64,000 bases of DNA from Lamellibrachia satsuma (Eukaryota; Annelida; Polychaeta; Sabellida; Siboglinidae): the NCBI GenBank assembly GCA_033239005.1, contig BSQZ01000001.1, positions 18,075,500 to 18,139,499 of the forward strand, read 5' to 3'. Numbering within the stretch: position 1 is the first letter of the stretch; each line of letters starts with the position of its first letter. Shown piece after piece: positions 45,265 to 58,237 of this stretch. Both the position numbers and the translations under genes were made by a program. Below the pieces are notes generated by a model, which saw only the letters and a program-made list of their open reading frames with translations, had not been told where the DNA came from and searched no databases.

Positions 45265-45545
45265 GTTTTTCATCATTTGGAACACCTGAAATGGTAGCTA
45301 AGGAAAAGGCAATAAATGATAATAAATCACCCGGAGTGGATGGAATTCCACCAAAACTACTATTGGAAACAGTAGAGCAAATCAACATACCACAGTGTTC
45401 AACTTGTTATTAAGAGGAGTGGTTCCTTTTGAATAGCAAGAAGCTATTTAAAAAAGTCGCGTAATAAATCTGAGAATTACACGCCAATGAGTTTAACATA
45501 AGCGATTGTTTTGTTATTAGAAAGGTTAATTAAGAACACGAGCTG
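45265..45545 (+). pseudogene. CR1-like LINE reverse transcriptase fragment
   Basis: Reads [20 protein letters not shown] then VFNLLLRGVVPFE, NKSENYTPMSLT and LERLIKN with several frame breaks. Same RT finger region as 40330-40600 but a separate, more decayed copy. Confidence 0.8.
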
Positions 45546-46306
45546 GGCTTCCTGTAAGCTCATCATTAATCTCACGCAGATCCTTTATGCATTTCTTCAG
45601 TTATTATTATTGCACAAACAAATGTGTATAAGCATAAACTGTGTATACAATGGTGGACGGGGGCAAAATGCCCCCGCCTGTGCGTTTTGCCTCACACAAA
45701 GGGGCGTTTTTCTCCATGGTTGGGGCAAAAGAAACCTTTTGACCACTTTCACAGAATGTTTCACAACTAACTTTTGTTAATGATACATAACACAAACAAT
45801 ACGAAGACAACAACAACAACATATGTGGCTATATAAACAACGCACTTTTAGACATATTCGCGCAAGGGAGTGATATACTGAAACATGAGCGTTATGCCCC
45901 GACTTACTCTATATGTTGTCTCGATACAATAAACAATCTCGTGCATGGCGCCCGTGCTACGACAGGTCCAGCCCGGTTGTTAAACATATCGCTCTTGTTT
46001 TGATGTTCAGAAATGTTCAGTGGCGGTGTATACAAATATTACCGACAATTATTGAAACAATTAAAATATACTAAAGTTCCACGATGACGTATTTATTACG
46101 AACACATTTTCATTAAGGTGATACGGGATAATACTACACTTACGTAAAAACTGATCAGCTGCAAATAGAGTAATAACATATAATACCATCCGGTGTGGGT
46201 GGGTCCTGGGAATGTCTGACACCCCCATCCCTGCTTGGTTCTTTATTAACACTGGTGCGTTATACGTTATTGCGGATAAAATGTCAAGTCATTGACGGAA
46301 GATCTT
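45546..46306. other. No gene recognised
   Basis: Contains a GGGGGCAAAATGCCCCC palindrome near 45659 and related GGGGC-AAAA motifs (45700-45735), perhaps relics of a small inverted-repeat element. Confidence 0.35.
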
Positions 46307-46423
46307 TTAATTAACATGGCAATAAGAGTAAACAAAGGGAAATTCATTACTGGCGCTCGGTTGTTTGTCGCTGCCAGCGGTGGAGCCACTGTAACGTTGT
46401 TGCATCTCAGTATCTTGGGCGAC
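46307..46423 (-). CDS. Candidate terminal exon, hydrophilic tail (possibly MS4A-like gene B)
   Basis: The acceptor TTGCTTAAACAG is followed in phase 0 by VAQDTEMQQRYSGSTAGSDK, then QPSASNEF and a TAA stop. Length and polar composition resemble the tail exon of gene A, which also starts CAG|GT in phase 0. It lies between the first exons of the two paralogues on the correct strand. No homology proves the link. Confidence 0.35.
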   Translation of the reverse strand, partial: VAQDTEMQQRYSGSTAGSDKQPSASNEFPFVYSYCHVN

Positions 46424-46797
46424 CTGTTTAAGCAAGAAAGGAAGACAAACAGTGCTACCTTCTTAAAACAAACATTATATAAAATGCCACAGACACAGCT
46501 CCAAACCTACATGTTATTGCTTTATTTGGTAACATAAATCCGTGAGATGGCGCTATGGGCCCAATGGTCCAATTGTGGTAATTACTGTTTTGGTTTTAGA
46601 AGCATGCATGGGACATCTTCAGAAATGTCTTATTCATCGCAAATACTATTTTTTGTTTTCTTCTTAAGTCTGAGAACAATTGTTTAATATATCCTAAAAA
46701 AACTGTAAGCACTATACTCAATTCAAGTATAGGATATTCACCAGGCTACGTTATTATAGGAATTAGTGAACAAAATATGTTTGTCAGTTACAATTAT

Positions 46798-46905
46798 ACC
46801 CAATGTAAATCTATCCAACTTTGGCACATTGCATAGCTATCTATATATTCATACGTAGATGACATTGCTGTTTCCTCTGGTTCGCCAATGGTTGCATAGA
46901 TTCCT
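46798..46905 (-). CDS. Candidate cytoplasmic-tail exon with ITAM-like tyrosine pair
   Basis: After CTTCTGCAAAAG the minus strand reads GIYATIGEPEETAMSSTYEY then IDSYAM, ending WIDLHWV and TAA. Two Y-x-x-I motifs (YATI and YEYI) 11 residues apart resemble an ITAM, and the E/P/S/T-rich spacer is typical of receptor tails. A donor-like TGG|GTATAA just before the stop would join in phase 0 to the exon at 46423-46307. It could be the 3' part of MS4A-like gene B or of another receptor. The opposite strand reads YVDDIAV, which I consider the chance reading. Confidence 0.4.
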
Positions 46906-47624
46906 TTTGCAGAAGAAATCAAACAATGAATTCAAGTAATGGTTTCAAAGGCGTTAAACAACCACTGGATAAAGTAATTTCTAGGAATAAAGGGAAGTAT
47001 AATTATTTTATGTAGCTACTTGATTCACAAATGAACGAAACATTTATTATGTCTATATAAGAAAATATTTTAATAGCAATATTTAATATGCTGCACATAT
47101 TTAAAATATAGGTTTAACATTATTTTAACTAAAATTAACAAATATAAACTGGTATATTACGCAACTCAAACGTGTCTAGTATGTCATGATATGTTGTCTA
47201 AACTTTTTGTGTTGAAAAATCACCAGATGTGTGACCTTCAGTGATACTTTCATACTGAATACTGTAATGGAATAGCATGTAGCATGTATGAAATAAATAA
47301 TATTAATTTTAGGCATCTATATTTTAAGCTTAATATGTTATGATGCTACAATGTATTCCGACTTTCGGATACTGCATAGGCGATTTATTTAGGCAAATAT
47401 GAATTAAATAAAAAAAATATATGGATATTTCAATATGTTAAAAATTTTAATCATTACAGATTAAGTGCTGTTTCTCTAAAATCCACACAGTTTATCCATT
47501 GGTGATCTTCGTTATGTTTGACATATATTTTACAATCTACAACAAGGATATGTAAAAAGATACACGGAGATTTCAATATGTTAAAAATTTAAATAACTAC
47601 ATATTAAGTATACGTATAAGTAAA
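46906..47624. other. No gene recognised
   Basis: Very AT-rich, with two imperfect copies of a GGATATTTCAATATGTTAAA-like block (near 47423 and 47567), suggesting a small local duplication. Confidence 0.4.
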
Positions 47625-48620
<996 letters not shown>

Positions 48621-49598
48621 CAAACGTTGACATTAAGCTTTTGTACCAAGTGGCCCATCGGGACAGTAGATGCTAAGAGTTACTGCCCCCCCCCACAAAA
48701 GTTATTTTTTTATTTATTTAAAAAAACACTATTTTTTTTGCAATACATCGCAATACAAGTCGACATATGCGAGTTTGGTCACTATTTATTTTTCCGTTGA
48801 TGATTTCTTTCATGCTTTCAGTCAGTAGTTCGTATGGCAGAAAATACTGGTGAAGGAATCGTTTGAGAATCACTATGCCATTTGTCGAAGCCGCGTTTTG
48901 AGAACGACTGGTGACACCGCCGCTTGTGTATCGAGTAACAGCTGGTTATACTCAAAAATACGACGGGCGAACCGGACTTGACACTGTATGACTGGCAAAA
49001 TTGGGTTTAATATAAACATTTGAACTGAAGTACAAAGTCACGGTAAACTTTGCTCTCTGCGCCTGGAATGTTTGTTAGGCACTGTCGTGACATCTAGCGG
49101 ACAGTCCGTGAACCAGTCGGTTTATATAAAATCAGAACGCCGAAGGCGTATCGCGATAGCCGATACGTATCGCGCATAAGAAAATGCTGCGATATACCGA
49201 CCACCAGTGTTATACTGGTAACACAACGCATCCCTAGTAAAATCTAGGCATCTGCAATTCGCAAATAGTGCGCCCGTCGTTGCTGTGTTGTGAGGCTAGT
49301 ACATATCAAAACAAGATGGCAACAACACAAAATCAGATTATATGAAGATTGTTTTTGTTTTTTTGTTGTTACGCTGGGTGGCTGGCAAGGACAAGCAATG
49401 GAAACGATGACGGCTGTGACTAAAGGGATAAAAACTATCTGAAACTATGATGGCCCACCGGGCCTGTAAAAATGGAAACTTGTTGCCCGAAATGGCCCCA
49501 CAGCCCAAAAAAGGAGCCAGCGGGCCAGTGTTAATGTCAAATACACACCTGATACATACATACATACATATATGCATACACACGTACACCTAAGTAGT
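48621..49598. other. No gene recognised
   Basis: Includes a C10 homopolymer (48685 area) and T-rich stretch. No RT sequence continues after the microsatellite. Confidence 0.45.
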
Positions 49599-50679
49599 TA
49601 TAGTGCAGGAATAACCAGGTAATTGAGGTTGCCAGTTTGGGAGGGAACTTCCTGTTCCGGTTGCGCGCGCACCGCACAGCCTTCTGGGTATCATGAGCGC
49701 CCCCTGGCGGCGAACGGTAATCCTATCCGTAACATTAGAGCGCCCCCTGGCGACTGGAGGTAACCCTAACCGTTGTAACCCCAATTTGTTGACGTGGCGA
49801 GTGGCTAACCCTAACCCTCGATGTAACCCCTGTCGATTGGAGCTAACCCTAACTGTCGTAAACCAGCCTGTAGACGTTTGTGGCATGACCCTGACGGAGT
49901 GACCCCTACGCAGCGTTTTTATGAATAGGGTCATTACTTATCAATGATCAAAGGGACTAATTAGGAAACGAGAAACCAACGCAACACGGTATGGTACGAG
50001 TGCACACGTATGTTATTGAACAACACAAGCAGCATGATACAACAAGGGTAGCGTGCGATGCGAGAGAGCAGGAGTTACCAAGCAACGAAATGCCTACTTT
50101 GTACCAGACCAACAGTGAAGTCGGCTGACTGGTGTTTTTTATTACTAGACTGTTAGCAGTGGCCTAGCCGGCGTGCAGGATTAGACCGCGCGCGCGTCCT
50201 ATCTATGATCCAATTAATTCAGGCCGGCAAGCAAGCAACGGTTTATTTTTTTGAACTAGAACTATCTATAGCCAAACGTTACACAGTCGTATAACGGTAT
50301 GTCTTTTAAAATTAAACTAAGTGCTATATAGATGCATTGATTACACCATACAAATATATTGTATACATACATACATGCATAAATACACACATTCACACAT
50401 ACATACCTACAAATAAACATACATACATACATACTTACACATATGCATGCATTAATGCTTATAATTTTAAGTTTAATTTTTCTTGACATACCGACGTACA
50501 GCTGACGTAAGCTATAAACATGTCAGGACATGCAGCTGACGTAAGCCGCACACAGAACAATACCAAATAAGGACAAGCAGCTGACGTAAGCCGCACCAGA
50601 CGAGTCGCGGAAAGTGCAACATCAGCATAGTTTCGTTATATGTCATTATTTTAAAATAATGCGCCCTTACACTCTACCC

Positions 50680-50832
50680 ATAACTCCTACAGTTTACCCA
50701 TAATTCCTACAATTTTCCCATAATTCCTACAATTTACACATACCTCCTACAGTTTACCCATAACTCCTACAGTTCATCCGTAACTCCTACAGTTTAGTCG
50801 TAACTCCTACAGTATAACCATGACGCGACACC
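50680..50832. repeat. ~20-bp TAACTCCTACAGTTTACCCA repeat in left arm
   Basis: About eight variants, matched by an inverted array at about 52545-52700 in the right arm. Copies differ between arms, so the arrays evolve independently. Confidence 0.85.
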
Positions 50833-51057
50833 CTCCTATCAAATAAGAGTACGAGCAAATTTTATTAAATATTTAAAAATAATGACATAGGATATCATAG
50901 TAAAGCATTGTAATATAATTCAATATGGATACATTATTTTTAATTATTTGACATATAACGAAAATATAAAATGGTAGAATAGGTCAAGGAACAAAAAATT
51001 TAATTGTTCGTTCTACGGTGGCGTTGAAGTTCGGCAGCAGGCATCGCTTTAGACGCA

Positions 51058-51125
51058 CACGCAAACGCAAACGCAAACGCAAACGCACACGCACACACAC
51101 GCACGCACGCACGCACACACACATA
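51058..51125. repeat. (GCAAAC)n / (GCACAC)n microsatellite
   Basis: Simple repeat at the left edge of the element's centre. Confidence 0.9.
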
Positions 51126-51534
51126 CACATGATGCTTGCTTATATAACACTGTTGTTTCAATAAAGCACACATATGTAGTGTAGTGTGTTTGTTCCTTCA
51201 CCTAGCTATAAAAGAACTGGACTTTAGTTTCATGCGGATCGTGTTACTCACAGACCTCTTATATTCTAATTAACCAGGCGAGGCAAACTATTACCAATAT
51301 TAAATCTGTCTGGACTTCCGCACTGTATGCAGTGACACTCTGCTTTACTAAAATATGCATGATTATATGATACTGTGCTCTGTTTCTCCTACCTCCAGCC
51401 ACATCCGGTTCCTGATACATTGCGTCCATCATACAGTCCTCTGTGTCTTCTACCTCCAGCCACATCCTGACTCTTTACACATTGACACCAACATTACCTA
51501 CAGCCACATCCTGGCGCCAGATACATTGCCTCCG

Positions 51535-52262
51535 GTCCAAAGACATACAACTTTATGTATTTTAGGTCCAAAGACCTGCTACTTTATGTATTGTAGGTCC
51601 AAAGACCTGCTACTTTATGTATTGTAGGTCAAAAAACCTACATATCTTTGTATTATAGGTCAAAAGACCTACAACTTTATGTATTGTAGGTCCAAAGACC
51701 TGCTACTTTATGTAATGTAGGTCCAAATACCTACAACTTTATGTATTGTAGGTCCAAGGACCTACAACTTAATGTACTGTAGGTCCAAGGACCTGCTACT
51801 TTAGGTTTTGTAGGTTCAAGGACCTACAACTTTATGTATTGTAGGTCCAAGGACCTACAATTTTATGAATTGTAGGTCCAAAGACATGCTACTTTATGTT
51901 TTGTAGGTTCAAGGACCTACAACTTTATGCATTGTAAGTCCAAATACCTGCTACTTTATGTATTGTAGGTCCAAGGATATACAACTTTATGTATTGTAGG
52001 TCCAAAGACCTACAACTTTATGTGTTGTAGGTCCAAAGACCTGCTACTTTATGTATTGTAGGTCCAAAGACCTGCTACTTTATGTATTGTAGGTCCAAAG
52101 ACCTACAACTTTATGTATTGTAGGTCCAAAGACCTGCTACTTGATGTATTGTTGGTCCAAAGACCTGCTACTTTAAGTATTGTAGGTCCAAAGACCTGCT
52201 ACTTTATGTATTGTAGGTCCAAAGACTTGCGCTACTTTATGTATTGTAGGTCCAAAGACCAG
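51535..52262. repeat. 31-bp minisatellite with internal palindrome, about 23 copies
   Basis: The unit holds CTACTTTATGTATTGTAGGT followed by CCAAAGACCTG. Many units contain TTGTAGGTCC-AA-GGACCTACAA or GTAGGTC-CAAA-GACCTAC, a 7-10 bp stem with a tiny loop. It occupies the centre of the fold-back element. Confidence 0.92.
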
Positions 52263-53707
52263 TGCGCTTCCACTCGTCTTGTCTTTTTAACATTGGTCAG
52301 CCACTGTTGGTGGACTTTAATTTTTCCGCTCCCACTCGTCTTGTCTTTTTCACACTGGTGTAAACAGTGTTGCCTTGACCTATTCGACTATTTTATATTT
52401 TCGTTATATGTCAAATAATTAAAAATAATGTACACATATTTAATTATATTACAATGCTTTACTATGATATCCTATGTCATTATTTTAAAATATTTAATAA
52501 AATTTGCTCGTACTCTTATTTGATAGGAGGGTGTCGCGTCATGGTTATATTGTAGGAGTTACGGCTAAACTGTAGGAGTTACGGAAAAAAACTGTAGGAG
52601 TTATGGGTAAACTGTAGGAGGTATGTGTAAATTGTAGGAATTATGGGAAAATTGTAGGAATTATGGGTAAAATGTAGGAGTTATGGGTAAAGTGTAAGAG
52701 CGACTTATTATAAAATATTGACATATAACGAAACTATGCTGATGGTGCACTTTCCGCGACGCGTCTGGTGCGGCTTACGTTAGCTGGATGTCCTTATTTG
52801 GTATTGTTCTGTGTGCGGCTTACGTCAGCTGCATGTCCTGACATGTTTATAGCTTACGTCAGCTGTACGTCGGTATGTCAAGAAAAAATAAAATTAAAAT
52901 TATAAGCATTAATGCATGCATATGTGTAAGTATGTATGTATGTATGTTTATTTGTAGGTATGTATGTGTGAATGTGTGTATTTATGCATGTATGTATACA
53001 ATATATTTGTATAGTGTAATCAATGCATCTATATAGCACTTAGTTTAACTTTAAAAGACATACCGTTATACGACTGTGTAACGTTTGGCTATAGATAGTT
53101 CTAGTTCAAAAAATTACACCGTTGCTTGCTTGCCGGCCTGAATTAATTGGGTCATAGATAGAACGCGCGCGCGGTCTATTCCTGCACGCCGGCTAGGCCA
53201 CTGCTAACAGTCTAGCAATAAAAAACACCAGTCAGCCGACTTCACTGTTGGTTTGGTACAAAGTACGCCTCTCGTTGCTTGGTAACTCCTGCTCTCTCGC
53301 ATTGCACGCTACCCTTGTATCGTGCTGCTTGTGTTGTTCAATAAAATACGTGTGCACTCGTACCACACCGAGTTGCGTTGGTTCCTCGTTTCCTAATTAG
53401 TCCCTTTGATCGTTGAAAATTAATGACCCTATTCATAAAAAAACGCTGCGTAGGAGTCACTCCGTCAGAGTCATGCCACAAACGTCTACAGGCTGGGGTT
53501 ACGACAGTTAGGGTTAGCTCCAGTCGACAGGGGTTACGGCTAGGGTTAGGGTTAGACACTCGCCACGTCAAAAAATTGGGGATACGACGGTTAGGGTTAC
53601 CTCCAGTCGCCAGGGGGCGATCTAAGGTTACGGATACCGGAACCGGAAGTTCCCTCCCAAACTGGCAACCTCATTTACCTGGTCATTCCTGCACTATAAA
53701 TACTCAC

Positions 53708-53965
<258 letters not shown>

Positions 53966-54145
53966 ACAAACGTGTCGGGTACGACTCGGCAGTATTTTAA
54001 GGTTTCAGGTCAGTAGGGCAGTGCGGAATGTCATACGGAAAAACCTGTTATTTTTATAATGTCATAGTCCTTAGAAAATACTGGTTACTTGGTACGAACC
54101 ATTTGCTAAGTGTAATAATACGAATGTAAATATGCGGGTACTTAC
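53966..54145. other. No gene recognised
   Basis: Short AT-rich spacer with nothing recognisable. Confidence 0.4.
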
Positions 54146-54201
54146 CGCTAGTTTTGTCTTAGTTCTTGGGCAACAATTCCTTAAACTCCAGTAAATAAAC
54201 A
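54146..54201 (-). pseudogene. Candidate broken exon 2 of MS4A-like gene B
   Basis: 56 bp on the minus strand between CTTTTCTTTTAG and GCG|GTAAGT; the functional counterpart in gene A is 57 bp. In the frame set by exon 1 it reads LFTGV, stop, GIVAQELRQN, which resembles the TM2 end (S/T-G-x-x-G-I-x-A) of gene A, but two stops fall in frame. In the frame compatible with the donor it ends PRTKTKLA, like GKSKTSCP. A one-base deletion would explain this. It may instead be chance. Confidence 0.35.
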
Positions 54202-55410
54202 CTAAAAGAAAAGGACGCGAAGAACATGTATAATAAGAAGTCACATGATGTACGCACACGCGCATAAACACACATGCACACATATCCATTTAGACGTACT
54301 GGGATTCGGTAGGTTTTTTTATAGAAGCTTCTAACTTGAACTGGGAACTTGACATAAGAATGTGTTTTAGTTAAGAAACGTACAGTCAAACACCGCGTGA
54401 TGTTCTTAATTAACTACAGAGGTCCGTTGCGAACCTCTCTGGTTAAATCCTACACCATTTATCAGCTACTTTCTGTCATATATCTTCGGATAGTTTGGAA
54501 TATGCAGATTATGAAGTGGTGTGTAATAACAAATGTAAGTGTTGAGTTAGTGTGTGTTCATAATTGTTGGTATTAAGTTAGCGTGTGCTCATTAATGTCA
54601 GTAACAAGACGACGTTTACTCATAAGTGTTCGTATCGTCTGGTTTATTTTCACGGTTGTCCTCGCTAACTACGTGTGAACGGTTTCAACAGTTGGTAGAC
54701 TGGCGTAGTCTCGGAGTCGTCTCGGAGTCGTAGTCTCGTGGTATCATTTGTTAACGCAGCTTGCCCGCGTTGTTCGGCTTAAAATGGCTTAGCTTTTGAA
54801 TACTGTTAGCCGGATATAGCTCACAAACAGCGATGTCATCGGTGCACATGCTCGTTCAAGCATGGTGCAGCCGACGACGTAGCCCACTAAACCCACCGTT
54901 CAATATCTCAATCGTCTCGATTTAATTTTCCGATTATATATCAGATGGCAGGAAGTAATTTGAAGCACATATAACAACAACCACAAGTGTATTCCTTTGT
55001 GCTGCTACGACGATAATGTTGACTGGTTCGGTCACGCTTCAGAGGGCCGCAACAAACGACGTGTTATCTAAGTGTGGTCAGATGCAAGATAAACCGAAGT
55101 GCAGTTACTTTTTAAAATAACCCTTTGTAAACGTAGAACAAGTGCTACAGTCATTGTTCAAATGGTACAAGCTAATGAAATGATAGTACACATTTTATGA
55201 CAAAAAACGATGGAGAATGCTCGTGAAACTTCGATTACCGATCGTGAACAGCACAAATTAACCAACGTTAGAACATTGGCGTACGCTCCCTTAGCTGGCG
55301 ATTAATTGTTTGACAAGATGTTATGATATTTTAGCACAGAACGAGGAATGTCAAGTCAAAATCATCCCTCCCCAGAAAGTTCTATTTGGAAAACATTGTC
55401 AACCACGAGA
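54202..55410. other. No gene recognised
   Basis: Within the presumed first intron of gene B. Scattered short repeats such as GTGTTCATAA-TGT(T/C) near 54550-54630, nothing coding. Confidence 0.4.
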
Positions 55411-55932
55411 GGTTACATACTACAGCTGTACAGGTGTTACACACTACAGTTGTACAGGGGTTACATACTACAGTTGTAGAGGGGTTACATACTACACCTG
55501 TACAAGGGTTACATACTACAATTGTACAGGGGTTACATACTACAGCTGTACAAGGGTTACATACTACAGCTGTACAGGGGTTACGTACTACAGTTGTACA
55601 GGGGTTACATACTACAGTTGTACAGGGGTTAAACACTACAGTTGTACAGGGGTTACATATTACAGTTGTACAGGGGTTACATACTACAGCTGTACAGGGG
55701 TTACACACTACATTTGTACAGAGGTTACATACTACAGTTGTACAGTGTTACATACTACAGCTGTACAGGGATTACATACTACAGCTGTACAGGGGTTACA
55801 TACTACAGCTGTACAGGGGTTACATACTACAGCTGTACAGGGGTTACATACTACAGCTGTATAGGTGTTACATACTACAGTTGTAGAGGGGTTACATACT
55901 ACAGTTGTACAGGGGTTACATACTACAGTGTT
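55411..55932. repeat. 24-bp minisatellite, about 22 copies (locus 1)
   Basis: The unit is GTTACATACTACAGCTGTAC AGGG; the ACAGCTGT palindrome alternates with ACAGTTGT. The 24-bp period keeps frames open on both strands (Y-Y-S-C-T-G-V-T on +). Confidence 0.95.
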
Positions 55933-57220
55933 ACGGTTTTTATTTTTATGTCAACACTCTTAACGAAAAACAACACTACATTATTTTGACCTACACGGAA
56001 CTAATCTACTTTCTACATAGCCAAATCAATGAATGAAATAAAAACGAACGAACGCTCAGTTCGAACGAATTTTACCGTACCATAGTAACGGTAAACATGT
56101 AATTTATTCGTCATATAGAATCTACTCTTTAGCGATTGATGTTCTATGCAAAGTTCTAGTTTTATAGTTCGATATTTTACCAGAGTTAAATACTTTATCA
56201 TAAAAGGTTCATTATTTACTTATCAAATTGTCGGTATATCGGATACGACAAAACTTAGTTACATGAGACTTATTTCACAGATTAACGAATGTCGTTAAGG
56301 GCCGGGTGCAAAACGCACATAAAATTCCCGCAAACACCAGTAGTTTACACTTGAAATATGACGTAGGGATGCTGAAATTATCAAGGGATACGATTTGATT
56401 GGTCAGATCCAAAAACCTCGAAACCCGTTAGTAGCGTCAGCGAGCGTCATTCGGAGTTTTATCTTGATCGTAGAAAGACGTAAATTTATTTCTCCCCGCG
56501 GGTGTGCGCCACTCGTTTATTAACGATGTGAAGTTCAAATTAGGGCGAACAATGCCCTGTTTAGTTAATAAGTTGATATGTTAAGTTTATAGTATTCTAA
56601 AAAGGATGAATTAATCCTTACAAGATGTTACGGTTCTGTAGAGTAGTAATCTTATGATAGAAATGTAACATTAGGCTTAGGCTTAGCCCAGATTTATTTC
56701 AAGTCTTCAAAATTCTACGTGTGAATGAATATACCGAAACGTTCAACCTGATGATCAAACACTCGACGAATTGATGCGCGTATACAACAATTCTTCCCGT
56801 ATGATTCTGCGAGATATTTCGACCTGATGATCGCGTGACAATCAAACTTTGAATTCCGACCATGAGTTACAAATCGTTCGTCCTGATGATCGCGTGATTC
56901 TCCTACATATTCCGTTCCGTCGACAACACGCCAGTCATTCTTCAAATTTCGATCGTCAGTGTTAGAAAATCCCTGTGACGACCTAGGGTAGGAGTTCTTG
57001 ATAGGTTATTTGATTGATTCTCCAACATCTAGGGATAAGATGTGTGCACAGTTTCGGACCTTGTATTTATATGAACGCTATTTCCGGTAAGCTCCATAAA
57101 TTGTTAGTAATTAGATTTTTAGTAGAATATTACGTGTAAATGGTATTAGGGAAGTAACATAACTGTTAGAGAAACATATTTGTTATAATATATGGTTGAT
57201 GATGTTACAAATGCATATTG

Positions 57221-57224
<4 letters not shown>
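55933..57224. other. No gene recognised
   Basis: Three spaced CCTGATGATC motifs (about 56748, 56823, 56882), two followed by GCGTGA, form a loose repeat. No gene otherwise. Confidence 0.4.

Positions 57225-57308
<84 letters not shown>
57225..57308. repeat. (TA)n microsatellite
   Basis: Pure TA of about 84 bp. Confidence 0.97.
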
Positions 57309-57311
<3 letters not shown>

Positions 57312-57554
57312 AGAGGAAGGTATTTATAATAATATATAATTGACTGTGACAAGAACATATCGTTTCATTGTTTATGTAATAAATGTGCAAACTGTTATTA
57401 CGTGTTATAGTCTCTTATATATATATCGTGTATATTTGTCATAGTATTTATAGATTATTAGAACCCACAAACGAAATAAAGTCACGTCGGCCCATCCACC
57501 GTTATTTATTTACCCCTAGACAAACGAAACTTATCAGATTTTATCAAAAATCGT

Positions 57555-57766
57555 GACATACAGCTGTACAGGGGTTACATACTACAGCTGTACAGGGGTT
57601 ACATACTACAGTTGTACAGGGGTTACATACTACAGCTGTACAGGGGTTACATACTACAGCTGTACAGGGGTTGCATACTACAGTTGTACAGGGGTTACAT
57701 ACTACAGCTGTACAGGGGTTACATACTACAGCTGTACTGGGGTTACATACTACAGCTGTACAGGGG
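57555..57766. repeat. 24-bp minisatellite, about 9 copies (locus 2, same unit as locus 1)
   Basis: The same GTTACATACTACAGCTGTAC AGGG unit in the same orientation as 55411-55932, 1.6 kb away, with unrelated sequence between. Units here are more uniform. Confidence 0.95.
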
Positions 57767-58237
57767 AAACCGCGGCTAGTTGTTACAATGTTCAGTTAAA
57801 GTAAATTGTTTTTTAAAAAGTATGTTAGACGCATTGATTCTGTCAACGTATACATTAAATACAGTATTCGTGTTAATAAGAAATGCAATATACCATTGAT
57901 ATTTCATATAATAAATAGGTACATATATGAAGTTTTACAGGCGCGGTCGACAGTAACAAGTTGTTACATCATGCGGGGCACGTTGTTACAGCAAAGAACT
58001 TGTGGATCACAAAGTGTCACTCGTAGATCTGGCTTCTAATTGAATACTACACACACGTACGCACTCAGGCGAACGAACATCCATATTTCAATGAATCGTG
58101 CAATATATATATATTAATTGCTCAAATAGGTCTGTGCCATAGATATTTACCCAGATTTATCCAGATTACCATACAAGGTAAAACACCCAAATAGTAAGTG
58201 GACAAGGAAGCCATTGGTTTATCGAAAGTCCATCACT
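57767..58237. other. No gene recognised
   Basis: AT-rich spacer between two minisatellites. Confidence 0.4.

Larger units (their letters stand above)
49599..53698. mobile_element. 4.1-kb fold-back transposon with ~1.3-kb inverted arms
   Basis: The left arm (49599 to about 50990) is repeated in inverted orientation at about 52371-53698. Outer ends are TATAGTGCAGGAAT...ATTCCTGCACTATA, followed inward by ACCAGGTAA-TGAGGTTGCC, GGGAGGGAACTTCC and CCCCTGGCG. Each arm holds several CTAACCCTAAC-type motifs, three GCAGCTGACGTAAG repeats and a ~25-bp TAACTCCTACAGTTTA repeat array. The centre is minisatellite and has no protein frame, so the element is non-autonomous. Target duplication is unclear because the ends are TATA; TA would fit. 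Arms differ by scattered substitutions and small indels, so it is not a fresh inversion or assembly artefact. Confidence 0.85.

Noticed and set aside
46834..46908. Plus-strand YVDDIAVSSGSPMVA, resembling an RT catalytic motif
   Set aside because: No other RT blocks surround it in any frame, and the opposite strand gives a more convincing tyrosine-motif tail.
49740..49870. CTAACCCTAAC motifs considered as interstitial telomere sequence
   Set aside because: They are scattered and embedded in the transposon arm, not a TTAGGG array, and recur inverted in the other arm.
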